Positions 1 through 11,600 of a DNA stretch of 64,000 nucleotides are shown here, piece by piece. Made by a program: the position numbers and the translations under genes. Positions within the stretch are counted from its first letter, which is position 1. Every line of letters begins with the position of its first letter. The notes below the pieces were generated by a model. That model made no database searches and was not told the DNA's origin. It saw nothing but the letters and a program-made list of their open reading frames with translations. This DNA comes from Poecilobothrus nobilitatus. Lineage: Eukaryota > Arthropoda > Insecta > Diptera > Dolichopodidae. The stretch spans positions 71,548,416-71,612,415 of the forward strand of contig OX352774.1 of NCBI GenBank assembly GCA_947095535.1, read 5' to 3'.

Positions 1-384
1 TATGATAAGACAATTGAAATAAATATTAAAAATAAACCGTTATCTTATTATAAAACCATAATAGAATATGAATTATGGTTTACTTTTCTTTTTTATTTGC
101 CATCGTCTTATGATAAAGTTTTTGAAAAGTGTTTACCCAAAAATGTTTCTAATTTAACCAGTTATGTAGCGCTAAAATTTACGTTACTAGAAAATGCCGA
201 CAGAAAGGAAATTGATAAAGAAAAGGATTTTTTAATTAATTATGTTGGATTAGCACAAGGTATATGTGCATCATCATCTTTGAGACGATCTGAAATTTCA
301 TTAATATTCCAACATTTAGATGAATTCAAATCACTTGCTAAATGTACAGAAACACAATTAACTGATGTAAAAAATGTTTGTTAA
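1..384 (+). CDS. 3' terminal coding exon of an unidentified gene (partial, 5' end outside window)
   Basis: The frame beginning at base 1 is open for 127 codons and stops with TAA at 382-384. There is no need for an internal start, so I read it as the last exon, or part of it, of a gene entering from the left edge. The composition is ordinary for a soluble protein: mixed charged and hydrophobic residues, no homopolymers, no obvious membrane segment. The final 35 residues (around SLRRSEISLIF through LAKCTETQLTDV) have the rhythm of a helix-hairpin-helix-like C-terminus, as found in some DNA-repair proteins; this is an impression, not a match. Two AATAAA signals follow directly, which fits a true 3' end. 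I do not recognise the family. A chance open frame of this length in such AT-rich DNA is unlikely but not excluded. Confidence 0.6.
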   Translation, partial: YDKTIEINIKNKPLSYYKTIIEYELWFTFLFYLPSSYDKVFEKCLPKNVSNLTSYVALKFTLLENADRKEIDKEKDFLINYVGLAQGICASSSLRRSEISLIFQHLDEFKSLAKCTETQLTDVKNVC

Positions 385-406
385 ATAAAAAAAATGTTTA
401 AATAAA
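384..406 (+). terminator. Candidate polyadenylation signals
   Basis: AATAAA occurs at 384-389, overlapping the stop codon, and again at 401-406. The second is the likelier signal for the gene ending at 384, because the first leaves almost no 3' UTR. AATAAA is common by chance in this AT-rich DNA, so its position right after the stop is the main support. Confidence 0.4.
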
Positions 407-1500
407 GGAATTTATCAGAACTTTTAAATTTTATTGATAAATATTACAATTATATGACATTTTAAAATTAAAAATATGACATATTAAAATTATTGAATAT
501 AATTTTAAAATATAATTTTTTCTTTTAAAAATTTACACAATTTGCATTGAACGTATTTACTCATACAGATACTAAATAATTATATAAAGTGAGAAATACA
601 CGATATAATGGTTAATTCATTTTATTATAATTGACAGTTTAATCGATTACATACAATCGATATGATTAAAAGCTTTTGATAAAATATAGTCGCTGTTGTA
701 TTGTATATAAATTTGATAGTGTTTAGTTTTTTTTATTATTATTTAACCACGGCGAACAATAATTAAAGGCCTGGACACTAAACGAAAAAAATCTGTATAC
801 AGGTCCAATTTTTATGAAAATATAAATAATCTTATGTGACAAAATATAGGGGTCCTTTGACAAATATTGAAATAACTCGAAAACTATGAATTTTTTCCAG
901 TTTGTCCATTAAAAATTTTAAATTAATTAAAAATTTCATCTGTTTTACATCATCTTGTTAAAAACAAATTTTAAAAATTTATTTTTTTCATTTATAAATA
1001 TTAATTTTAAAAAGCTTTGAAAGAGCGTATTTATTTCGTACATTACTGAGCAAAAAAATTATTTCAATCAAAATAATTTTTATGACAATTGAAATTTAGT
1101 AAGTTAAGTAAATTTATTAATGTGTGTAATGTGTGTGAAAATTTTTTTTTTTTTTTAAATAAAATTGACTTAACATTAATTAACCATAAATAAATGTTAA
1201 TAATGTTATAAAAATTATTTATTTTGCTTCCACACCATCTTTTAGATTTAAGAATATGGCGGGTTTTTTTTAATTGGTATACTTAGTAAACCTACTCCTA
1301 ATATAATAAAATAACAAAAAAATATCGCAAAAGATATAAAACTACATCGTTTTTTTTATATTTTTTTGTTATTTTAAATTTATTTTATAAATTCTAGTCA
1401 TTTAAATTTATTTTTCACTAATTTTTTTAATTAAATTTTAAAAGTTTAAAATTTAATCATCATCGCATGTTCTTTCAGTTGTTTTTTTTTAATAAAGCCT
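407..1500. other. Intergenic, no gene seen
   Basis: AT-rich non-coding sequence with many stops in all frames and several T or A runs (for example around 1141-1156). No RNA gene, repeat copy or regulatory element was recognised. Confidence 0.6.
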
Positions 1501-1619
1501 CATTTGCCATTAGATGCGGCCTTTGACAGTTATTTAAAGAGAAAGACGATTCTCGATTCTGGAAACATGAAACAGGATATGTATATGTAATTTACATATG
1601 GACCTGTGCAACCGTCAGT

Positions 1620-2092
1620 TGTCATTCCGATCTTGTTACGGTGCTTATCTATAAATGTTCTCAAAGCCTCTTTTTTCGAAAATCGAAAAATTGGAACAGA
1701 TATCGTATTAGTACTATAATTAAAGTCGCGTTTATGGAACCTTATGCCCGCACATGTGTTCTCAAAAGTTGGTAATTCATTTGTGTACGATATATCGAAA
1801 TTCAAGAAGAACACTAACATCTTTCTTCAAAATAACTATCCAAATTTTTCCCTTCATCCTCCATAATCCCAATTTTCCTATATTTAAACACCCAAGTAAT
1901 CCTTCACCCATCCTTTTCCCCAAAACCAAGCTGTACATTATATGATTATGTATTAAAGATCCAATCCTATAGTTTGGTTTTAAAGGGGGTGGTTTTGGTT
2001 GGTTAGAGTCCAACACTACTCAGAGGAACCTCGTGCAGTTCTTTTGAGTGACTTTTGATGTTTTCCACCGTCCCTCGTAAAAAAAAAAAAAT
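1620..2092 (+). mobile_element. 5'-truncated non-LTR retrotransposon (LINE), copy 1: end of ORF2 plus 3' UTR and poly(A)
   Basis: Around 1730-1815 a decayed frame reads SRLWNLMP, then HVFSKVGNSFVYD and KFKKN. This matches the extreme C-terminus of jockey/R1-type LINE reverse transcriptase proteins, where an RLWN-x-[IL]P motif precedes a short F-K helix. It is followed by a 3' UTR and an A-run at about 2079-2090. The same protein end and UTR recur on the - strand at about 15.0-15.5 kb, and the UTR alone at about 26.7-26.85 kb. Frame changes and stops show that it is dead. The left limit is approximate. Confidence 0.7.
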
Positions 2093-2369
2093 TGGATTTG
2101 CATTAGGAATTCAATATTTTTTACCCATTTTATTTATAAAAAAATAATATAACATTTAACATTACTAAACATTTGAGTGAATTGATTAAAAATATCAAAT
2201 TACAATTTTTAAAATATTAATCCAATTTATAAATTACAAAATTTGCAACACAATTTCTTATAAAGCTTTCGAATTATTAGGTTATGTTCTCTAAACTATC
2301 CAATGGCTGGTTCAAATGGCTGTCGTGATAAAATTCTTAAAAAAAACTATTCCTATATTGGATATTTTG

Positions 2370-2735
2370 GAGTTGTATGGCAACTATACGAATCTGTTGC
2401 ACCAGCACAACCAAATTTTACAGATTCTGTTGGCCTGTAACTCGACACTCTTTTGGAAAATTTCAGATAGCTTTAATTTATTTCCATATAAAGTAAGAAG
2501 TTGTGCAGCAGCTACTCAAACCCGCTGGCTGAAATGGATTTAAATAACGAAACTAACAATTTTGCAAATGTAAAATACATTTCAGCCTCCTAGCTGCTTT
2601 TGTTTTTGAATTATCATGCGAACAGAATTCGATTCTAAGCCGATCCGTAGCTTTCAGCCTATATTTAGCTCGACTTTTTTAAGTTGTCATAAACGTAATG
2701 GCAAATTTATTATATCGTTGAACATAAGTTTATAC
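2370..2735. repeat. Dispersed repeat family T, copy 1
   Basis: Segments here recur in the same order and orientation at 17,215-17,685. Shared pieces are a GTTGCACCAGCA segment, a TTTCCATATAAA segment, a GAATTCGATTCT segment, and a right end reading AAATTTATTATA then TTGAACATAAGTT. The copies are diverged, with large indels. A short GGTTCGATT-like (box B-like) string is visible on the - strand of the other copy but is degraded here. Type of element unknown. Confidence 0.55.
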
Positions 2736-2759
2736 GGATATAAAAATGGAAAATAAAAT

Positions 2760-3900
2760 ATTATCATTTTCTGAGATTTTCAATAATTTTTTTTGCATGC
2801 ATTTCACGAACACAAACAAATATTTTAGTGTATAGGTCTGTTCTCTGTGTGTGAACAGATCAAGATATTAAAAGATTTTTATATTGATGAAATTAAAATT
2901 CACAGATTTTTTTATATTATGTATATATTCATTAATGATTGATTTTTAAGACATAAAGTACAAAAAAACCGCAATTTCAAATGTGTAATTAAAATATTTA
3001 TTATCTAAGTGATATTTAAGTGATTTTCAAGTATAAAAGGTAGTTAGAATATTAATCAAGCGAACCAACTCTTAGAACAAGTTATTTAAGAAATATGGTT
3101 TGTAAACGTGCTTATTAAATATTCACACCAAGGGCTATAGAATGAAAGTATTTAAGAAAAAAGTTTTAGAGGTCTTAACGAAAAAATGCAAAGATATTAG
3201 AGCTTAATAATTTTTTCAGCAGTCGTTCTTTTCTTGATTACTTTTTCTATCTTTTTACTACTAAACAACTACTAAAGGTGATATCTTATTATCGTCATAT
3301 TAATATTCATTTATTATTATCATTTAACTCAACCATCTTTACTCTGACATGATAAACAACGTATGAATAGAATTTCTTTGTGAAACTATCAATTAGGACG
3401 AAAATATTAAAACAATTCTCAAAAAATAAACAAAGGTAAATATTACCTAATCAATATGTATAGACATGCGTTTTTAATATTTAACTGATAGTTGAAATTA
3501 AACAAGATGAAGAGTTTTTTACATTTTAGAAAAAAAAAATTAAAACAGGTGTTTCAACGCAGTATTTTGAATCGTTTATATTATATTTACGTATAACAAA
3601 ATTTACATATGTATGTATATAAAAAAATGATGAATCTTAATTCGAAAATCTAGATTGCCAATAAAACATATAATATTTTGTTGTAAAATTAAATAATTAA
3701 ACGACGGCATTTGTTTCCAACTCCTCTTTTACCATTTATTTCTTCCTGGATAAATAACTGAAGGAGTTCACATTTTAATCCACACATCTTAAAGATGAAG
3801 TATGTAATTTAAGTTCGCCGTTTAACTATTTTGCGTAGTTCTCTCTGGCTGTGTTGATTTCATAAAAAGAAAATAGTGGAATAATATGCATCGGTTTCGC
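2760..3900. other. Intergenic, no gene seen
   Basis: AT-rich sequence without open frames of coding quality. It has short TATATGTATGTATAT-type microsatellite near 3605-3625. Nothing else was recognised. Confidence 0.6.
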
Positions 3901-3904
3901 AAAT

Positions 3905-4395
3905 TGTCAAAGGTTTATTGCAAAATTCCTTTTCACAAAAAGACTCTTAACAAAAAAGACACTTCACAAAAAGACTTTTAACAAACTAATATTTAGTAAA
4001 CAAACTTTTTTAAAATAGGTATATATTTAATAAAGAAAGTATAGTATCTATTTATATATTTCTATATGCATCCATATATTTAGGTACATATATATATGTT
4101 AAATGAAAAAACAAAATATATATGTATAACAAGTTTACATATACATATATAAAAAAAAATTCTGGAAAAAGCGAACACTCTGATTTTGTAACCAACTATA
4201 AACTTTCTCCTAATTATATTTTCTACATATATATTTCAACTGGGTATAATAGCCCAGTTGACCTAAACTCGCATTGCAAACATCACATTATAAACATTAC
4301 ATTCCAAACATCACATTGCAAACATCACATTGCAAAAAATCACTTCGCAAAAAACTCGTTTCGGCAAAACGCATTTATCAAAAAGGGTAGATGTC
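3905..4395. repeat. Short imprecise tandem repeats (TTCACAAAAAGAC and CATCACATTGCAAA units)
   Basis: At 3928-3985 units of the form TTCACAAAAAGAC / TTAACAAAAAAGAC alternate. At 4272-4360 units of about 14 bp (CATCACATTGCAAA and variants) are repeated five to six times. Between them, around 4180-4215, lies one copy of a short dispersed motif (CTCTGATTTTGTAACCAA) also found near 32,655 and 61,508. The repeats produce a spurious small open frame; I see no gene. Confidence 0.55.
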
Positions 4396-4399
4396 AAAA

Positions 4400-5820
4400 G
4401 ATATTGCTTTTAATGAAAACTAGCAATTTCTTTCTAAAGGAGTACAAATGAAAAATGGGAGCATGAGTAAATAAAAAGAGTACAAATACTCTATTACCAA
4501 CTGCACTAATACATCGTATGACAATATTTAATTTTTATTATTTTCGTTATTTTATAATGTTAGTGCATTTTATTATTATAGATGCTATATTACAGAAGCT
4601 TAATTTTATTATTATATTGTATGTATATACGTACATATTATGCAATATGTATGTATATACTTGCGAAAATTTCAAAAATTTGATCAGAGCAATTATGAGA
4701 TTGACAAACATAATTATTTTGCAACATATTTCTTAAATTTATTTTTTGTTTTGATTCATGCTCAAGATAAATACTCCACGGTACACAGATTTTAAAACTG
4801 TTTAAATATATGTAAGTAGGTATACTAACCGTTCGTTTTATTATTATCGAAATATTAATAATAATTTGCGTTGTACTAAGTTGATAGTCCGTTCCTAAAA
4901 CTAAATCTACCCATGAATTGAAAAAGAATCTCGGAATGATACATGTCTCTAACTCCGGAAACGACATTTGACGTTACTGGCCAGGTAAGGTGTAAATTAT
5001 ATAAATGTATCTTTATCTGTATTCGCTCTAGTTTCGAGCAACGAGCGATAACTAATATATAATATAATTCTGTCATACATATATCTGTTTTTCTATGTCT
5101 AACGTTCCCCCATATAAAATTGATTAGGGCATATCATTTTTGTATTCATTTATGTTTTAAAGTTTTTTGTCATCTTTTTGAAATGGTTAAATGTATAATC
5201 ATAATTTATATACCATATTATTCGTAAAAAGGATGTAATGAAAAAAGAAAACTTGGATTTATACCAATTCCGTCATTTAAGACAGGTTATGGGGCTGGTT
5301 TTAAATTTTTAAATCAAAATTTGAGAATATATAATTCACAGAATAATTTCTACAATAAATCTAAAAATTTATGATGAGTGAAAATTTATGATGATTATGA
5401 GATACATTGTCTGCTGTAGAATTTGAATAAAAATTGATTTATTTTAATTTGAACTGTGTTTGTCGATGATTGCTTTTGTATTTGTCGATTAAAAATCGAC
5501 AAGACGATTGATTATAATATGTGTTAAGAGCATTTTTAAACAGATGTAGTTTTGCATATTTATAAAAACTTCAAATTAATAATTGTTCCATGAAATAGGA
5601 TATGCACAATACAATGCACCATGATACTAAAGAAAAGTGTTAGTATGTTTATCTCTTTCTCTTAATGATTATTGCTTGTATTTAGTTACTTTTGACCAAT
5701 ATTCTATTTCAATATTGAGCATCATATTCTTTTATATTTCGTAAATTAAAATTATTTTCTTTAAAATAAAAAATATTTTATATTTTTGAGAGAATTAAAC
5801 AAAACATAATTAACTTTTAA
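4400..5820. other. Intergenic, no confirmed gene
   Basis: Mostly AT-rich non-coding DNA. The part at 4870-5000 is less AT-rich and contains a donor-like CAG|GTAAGG at about 4981-4989, but no frame around it looks coding. A perfect 9-bp hairpin (TTGTCGATT, AAA loop, AATCGACAA) sits at 5482-5502. Confidence 0.5.
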
Positions 5821-6700
5821 ATCTTAATAAACAACAATAAATTTTGTAAAGGCTCATATTTTCCAAAAGACAATAAAAACTATTTTAGAATACCGTGACT
5901 TGCACCAAAATTTATAAATTTTCTTAAAATTTTATATATTGCAAGAAAAAACGAGGAAGAATACAGTTGCATTTCTCAACTCTTAGATACCCATACGAAC
6001 CCGTTATTATGTTCATAGTCTGTCACTTTGCTAATAATATTATTTTCTTAATTTTTCAGTATTTTAAAAAAAAAATTGGGGGAGTTTTATAATTTCTAGA
6101 ATTGTGTATGTATACTAAATCTATATGTTTATACATTCTTCAAAAGCAGATATTACATTCCACCAAACGATTATAAATCCAAAACTTTTCCAAATATGGA
6201 TAGCTGATACTATTGTACGGGTATAAAAATTGTGAAAGGCCAAGAGACATTTTCTTTAATTTTAAGGAAACGCTGTGTAATTAAGAAAAGCTGTTAACAC
6301 ATATAAAAATATAATATTAAAGATTTAATGTTTGTTTTTTATTTTGGAAAAATTTGTACAGGTATACTTAAGTTACAGGTGTCTAAAAATGGCAGATTTT
6401 CAATTAACCCTTTATAGCTTTTATACATAACGGGAGGTATAACAATATTTTCTGAGATAACTTTTGCTATTTCTAAAAAATCTTTCTTCACTCAAAATTT
6501 CAAGATTCTATTTAGAAGCTTTACGGTGATATAAAAGAGGCAAAATTTTGAAAAATGGTGTACGAGCGGACAGAGTTGACCTAATAAACAAATTTTTTAA
6601 AAAATGTGCTAAAAAAGCAAAGATTAAATCTTAACCAGACAAAAAGAGAGAAAGGAGATTTGTTTTGCTCCTTAACCAGAAAAACAACAATAAAAAGTAA
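5820..6700 (-). repeat. Dispersed repeat family A, - strand copy (rearranged)
   Basis: Read on the - strand, 6235 down to 5940 begins with TATACCCGTA and ends with a degraded AGTTG/CAACT hairpin followed by ATTCTTCCTCGTTTTTT. It aligns along its length with the 3' part of the longer + strand copy (about 9810-10,060). The flanking part 6330-6600 matches the body of the same family (the motif GTTACAGGTGT). 5820-5930 also resembles 15,950-16,050. So this is a nested or internally deleted copy. Confidence 0.6.
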
Positions 6701-7640
6701 AGCTTGCATTTGGGATGTTAGTTCTACATACATATCGTATATAGTTCTATATAATTCTTAAAAAAAAAATTCCTATTAAAAAAAATTCTTATTATCTTCT
6801 TACTAACTTGCATGCAAAATAATTAAATTATTTTATCATTGTTACTTTCGTCACTAAATAATTGTCTCAATTTTTCATACCGGTTCTCCCCTTATTTAAA
6901 ATTTATTTCTTTTGATTGCCCATGGGGCCATGGAAAAATAAAAACTAAATTTTGATATGTACGTACCTAAAGTATATTTATAAAATAACATAAAAATTAA
7001 TTTTTCAGTATTAAAATGAGATTAGAATTTAAACAATTATGCATAATATGTATATAAAAACATACATATTATGTATTTACATATACATATGTATGTATGT
7101 AAGTATATCTAAAAATGTGTGTAAAAACGAACAGAGAAAATTAAAGCTCTACAAAAGTACTTTTATATAAATTAAGAATTTTTTCATCTGAAAATCCATG
7201 AAAACATATAATGGGAAAACATGCATACATTTATAATGAATAAAGAATATCGGTATGTAATATATTTGTATATATAGATTTATCTGTATGTTTATATGTT
7301 AAAGTTATAATGTTGCATTCATCTACATACATATGTAGTATGTATAAAGGTGTGTATATGAAATATTCTTGTTAACAAATTTATGTTGTATAATATTATG
7401 TACTTCATATAATGAAGGTTTCAAAGTAAATGCTCTGGACAATTTATATCTGCTTTGGATCAAATGAATAATTACTTTTTTGTTTTTGATTTGTTGTTGT
7501 CGTCGTCATCATCGTTCACTGTTTTCAAATGTTTTTTTTTTTTTTTTTTTTTTGTACATGTTTAAAATATTCTTACAATAATCGACAAAAAAAAGTAGGG
7601 GTTAAGTATATATTCTTTTTTAATAAATTTTAAGTTGTAA
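6700..7640. other. Intergenic; microsatellite and poly(T)
   Basis: Contains ACATATGTATGTATGTAAGTA-like microsatellite near 7080-7105, a GTCGTCGTCATCATCG tract near 7499-7515 and a pure T-run of about 20 at 7532-7553. No gene or recognised element. Confidence 0.6.
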
Positions 7641-8170
7641 TAACGACATAAATATATTCAGATAGTTTAAAATTCAGACAAATTCAATTTATTCGGAAAA
7701 ATTAAAACTCAGATAATTCAATATTCAAACAATTTAAAATTTAGGGTTTTCGAAAAAGAAAATTCAGTGTATCAGAATTCAGAAATTTAGAATTCCTATA
7801 TTTTAACATTTTATAAAAGGATTCTATGAAACTTTACCAAAAGAAAAAAATACCATACAAAAAAATTTCGAAGCGAAATACCCAAAAAAAATTTTTCGAA
7901 TTTTCGAATTTAAATTTTATGCAAAAAACCCCGAATGTTACAAAAATTCTAAAAACCAAAAATACCGAATTTAAATTTAGTGGGAAAAATCCGAAATTAC
8001 CAAGGGGTTTGTTTCCACAAGGGCAGTCCCCATAATTAAATCTGAATTATAAGAAAAATTATAATCTGAATTTTTTATGAATATTTGTATGAATTTTAAA
8101 TATCTGAATTTAAAATTGTGATTGTCCAAATTGTGATTATCTAAATTTTGATTTTCTGAATATTAGAATA
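7640..8170. repeat. Foldback-like region with AATTCAGA arms
   Basis: The left arm (about 7655-7800) is built from repeated ATTCAGA / AATTCA words. The right arm (about 8038-8170) is built from their reverse complements, TCTGAAT / TGAATTT. The arms are imperfect and made of short words rather than one exact inverted repeat. The middle (7826-8035) is an open frame of Lys/Phe/Asn-rich low complexity that I do not regard as a gene. Possibly a foldback transposon or an expanded simple inverted repeat. Confidence 0.4.
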
Positions 8171-8489
8171 AACTCAATAAAGATTTGACAAACCTATCAA
8201 TAAAGTCGGGGTTATTTCCAACTTTCTGTACTCCAACGCATTTTTTGTAAATTATTTGGATCACATTAATTTAAATTTACCATTAATATATGATACAAAT
8301 TGTAATAACATAAATGAATGCTGAGAACTTGGGAAATTTAAAAATAAAATAAAATGTGTACATTAATAACGGATTTTTTATGAAAAAATCACAGTTATTC
8401 GAAATAAACTTAAAAAATTTATGATTTTAAAATTTAAAGTACTTAAGGTAAAATTTAAATTTTTTTAGACTTATACATTAAAAAAGATC

Positions 8490-10060
8490 TGATTATACCC
8501 GTACGATAGGATCGGGTATAATAAAATTACTCCTCCGTTTGTAACACCTCGAAATAAGCGAGCTAGATATACCTTCAAAGGTATGGATCGGATCAGAAAA
8601 AAATTCTAAGACTTTTGAGCCATGTCCGTCCGTCCGTCAGCACGCTAACTCAAAAACTAAGAAAGCTAGAATCTTGAAATTTACACAAAATATTTTGGGA
8701 GTAATTTGTAGGTTCCCTATTTTTTTGGTTGAGTTTGGACCAAAACTTAGGGTAGCTCTCGAACACCTAACTTTTAGATCCCCACATTTTTTTTGCAATA
8801 GAGCTATGAAATTTTAACTACTGATAGATCTCACAAAAATATTAATTTTATTTTTAATAACTGTTTTTTGTACCCCGACCCGTTACGGAGCTACAGCTCC
8901 CCAAAAGTTCAAAAAAGCTCTATATTTAAATTGTTATAGCACAAGTTGTATAAGGTATATCTTCATTTTGAAAACGCCAAACTATTACTACTTTCATTAG
9001 CTTTAAAAGTATATATACAATAATTATATATTTTTGGCATACGGTGTCTTAATTTACCGTTATGCGAAACTAAAATTTTGCAAAATCCTTTAACCCTTCC
9101 ATCTTCTAAACGGTTAAAGTTGGAAACTTGAAATTTTGACAGAAGTTAGATCTTTGAAAATTAGTATGAGTCATTTCAGAAATTTTTTTTGTATCACCCC
9201 CCGTTTAGGAGCTGTAAGGGGTCAAAAACTGAAAATTTCCTATTTTTAAACACCTGTAACTTGAACACCTGTTAAAATTTTTTTGAAGTAATACACAAAA
9301 ATTAAAGCTCCAACATTATACTTTTATTTCTGTTAACAACTTTTTTTAATAATATAGGGTTACTTTATAATTGACGAAAGTGTTACTTGATTTTTTCAAA
9401 TTTTCTAACAAATTTCTTTAACGAATTTTTTCCATTTTGTTTTACTCGATAATTTGAAATTGTTGAGGATATAATGCGTAGTACAAAAAAATGTAATTAA
9501 ATAAACAACATAACGGTTGCTTGAAGAATTTTTATTTTTATGATATTGATATATATACATACTTATATAATATCATGTTTATTTACATATCGTATATGTC
9601 ACTAGTGAATGAATGATAAGAGTATAGATGTATATTATATAGCGCCGTATTTACATACATATATGTATTTTATTGTACTTATAAGAAATTATTCTGGAAT
9701 ATTTAAATATAATATAATATAATATTTAAAATTATATTTACTATTTTGTACTAAGTAAATTTAATATACATTTACCGCTTAGTATTAAATGGTACTATAG
9801 AATATTTGAAAAAGTTTTGGATTGATAATCGTTATGTGGAAGGTTAGAATCTGCTTTTGAAGAATGTACATATAAACATATAGTTTGAATATATGTACAA
9901 CCCATAGTACTAGAAATTATAAAATTCACCCAAATTATTTTAAAATACTAAAATATTAAAAAAATAATATTGTAAGCAGAGTGACAGGCTGTGAACATAC
10001 TAACGGTTCGTACGGGTATCTAAGAGTTGACAAAGTCAACTGTATTCTTCCTCGTTTTTT
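8490..10060 (+). repeat. Dispersed repeat family A, longest copy, with terminal hairpins
   Basis: The left end has an 8-bp perfect hairpin (TATACCCG at 8494-8501, CGGGTATA at 8513-8520). A GTCCGTCCGTCCGTC block lies at 8624-8638. The right end has a 7-bp hairpin (AGTTGAC, AAA loop, GTCAACT at 10,025-10,041) followed by ATTCTTCCTCGTTTTTT. Parts recur at 5.8-6.7, 15.95-16.76 and 62.57-62.96 kb. From memory, non-autonomous repeats in Drosophila share this layout (TATACCC head, GTCCGTC block, hairpin, CTCTTGTTTT end). No coding capacity seen. Confidence 0.65.
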
Positions 10061-11400
10061 GTTAAAAACTCATATATATAGGTACATACCAAAAATTTTG
10101 AATATTATTTTGTTGGAGGGTTAAAGTTTTGTTTATACCATATACTTGCTTATACTTGCTTATACTATGAAGTTATGCAGTTCGCATATAGAACACTCTG
10201 TGTATAATAATAATATACTAACATATTGAAATATCAGAAATTGCATTCAGCTTCAATCTATGCGAATCGGATGATTCAGAAGTGTAGATATTAAGAAAAT
10301 AAATTTGAAAAAAATTTAAGTTTTCTCCATTATACCTAGTGAACCATCTAAAAAAATTTAAAATAAAATATATATATATATTGTTAGGTCTCTAATTTTT
10401 GTTCAATACTGTTCATACTATATATATATGTACACATTTCTGTCTGAGTGCATATTTTTAAGTTAAGTTATATATAAATACAAAGTGCCTTAGTTATAAA
10501 TTGTAATTCATTTCTACTTTGTTTATTTTTTTATTTTTTTTTTTTTTCAATCTTTTTATAGTCATAATTTACACTTTTAAAGTAATAAATGATCATAAAA
10601 AGTGAATTATGCACAAAAAAAAAAATATAATAATAATATGTAATAAAAATTACGCCAAGAACTTAATAATAATTTGTAGTGAAAAACAAAATAAAAAATT
10701 CTTAAAATGTTACATGTTAAAATTATTATTTTAAGATTATACGAATACAAAAATTTATCTTTATCGGTTATCGCACGCCTTAATACTACATACATAATAT
10801 ATATATTATAAAAAATAAGTATTGCCAGATAAATATACACATTAATAATTTTATTTTCCATGAATATTAAATAAATAGATTTTGTTTAAAAGATTAGGAT
10901 CAGAACAGAACCGAACAGATTAGAATATTAAATAATTAAACGTCAAATATTTTAGAATAACTTACAACAAAAACTCTAATAAATGATTTTTTGAATTTTT
11001 CTATTCTGCATATCTGTTTTAGTTGTGTGAAAATAACTTTAGCTTTAAAAAGTTTAAAATTAAAACAAATAAATTAAAATTATTTATATCATTTTATATC
11101 AAAAGCTCTGACAAAAAAAAAAAACTAACGATAAAAAATGTTGTCAATAAAGTTTTTCTAAAATCTAGAACAGAAAAATACAATCCAGAATAATTTCGCA
11201 CTATTTAATAAACAGAAATCAGAATACTTTTAAACCAAAACAGAACACCGTTTTGAAACAAAAAAAAAAACACTAAAATCGGCGTACTTTTTCTGTTCTA
11301 ATACGTTCAAAATCGATCACAAATAACCTAACTAATAGAGTTAGTTAGTATAATATAAAAGTACAAAAATTCGAAATTCATTCCTATAAAGTAATAAATT
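10060..11400. other. Intergenic, no gene seen
   Basis: AT-rich, with TATATATATA near 10,370 and A-runs. Open frames here are short and low-complexity. No RNA gene or element recognised. Confidence 0.6.
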
Positions 11401-11439
11401 AAGTCAATTTTAGGAGTGTTTCGTCCTGCAACATTATTT

Positions 11440-11600
11440 GGACTCTTCAGTAGACTTTGTAATGTTGTATTACCTAGCTAGACAACTCCTAATTTATAAT
11501 TTCCGATTAGTCTTATACTTATGTATATGAAATTTTATCAAAATCATCTGCGAAGTGTAAGACCTAAAGTAAAAAGTATAAGATTAATTTTTTTTTTTTT
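11440..11600. repeat. Dispersed repeat family B, copy 1
   Basis: About 150 bp matching 56,580-56,730 in the same orientation. Both start with GGACTCTTCAGTAG, continue through TTGTATTNCCTAG and TTATCAAAATCATCTGCGAAG, and end in a T-run. A T-run at the right end of both copies would fit the poly(A) tail of a retroposed element on the - strand. Nature unknown. Confidence 0.6.

Noticed and set aside
4272..4360. CRISPR-like array (repeated CATCACATTGCAAA)
   Set aside because: Units are short, imperfect and contiguous with no spacers; the DNA is eukaryotic.
4870..5000. A possible coding exon ending at the CAG|GTAAGG donor
   Set aside because: No frame across it is both open from an acceptor and plausible in composition; a less AT-rich segment alone is not enough.
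8490..10060. Helitron identity for repeat family A because of the hairpin near the 3' end
   Set aside because: No 5' TC and no CTRR terminus after the hairpin can be defended, and no helicase/Rep sequence is present.
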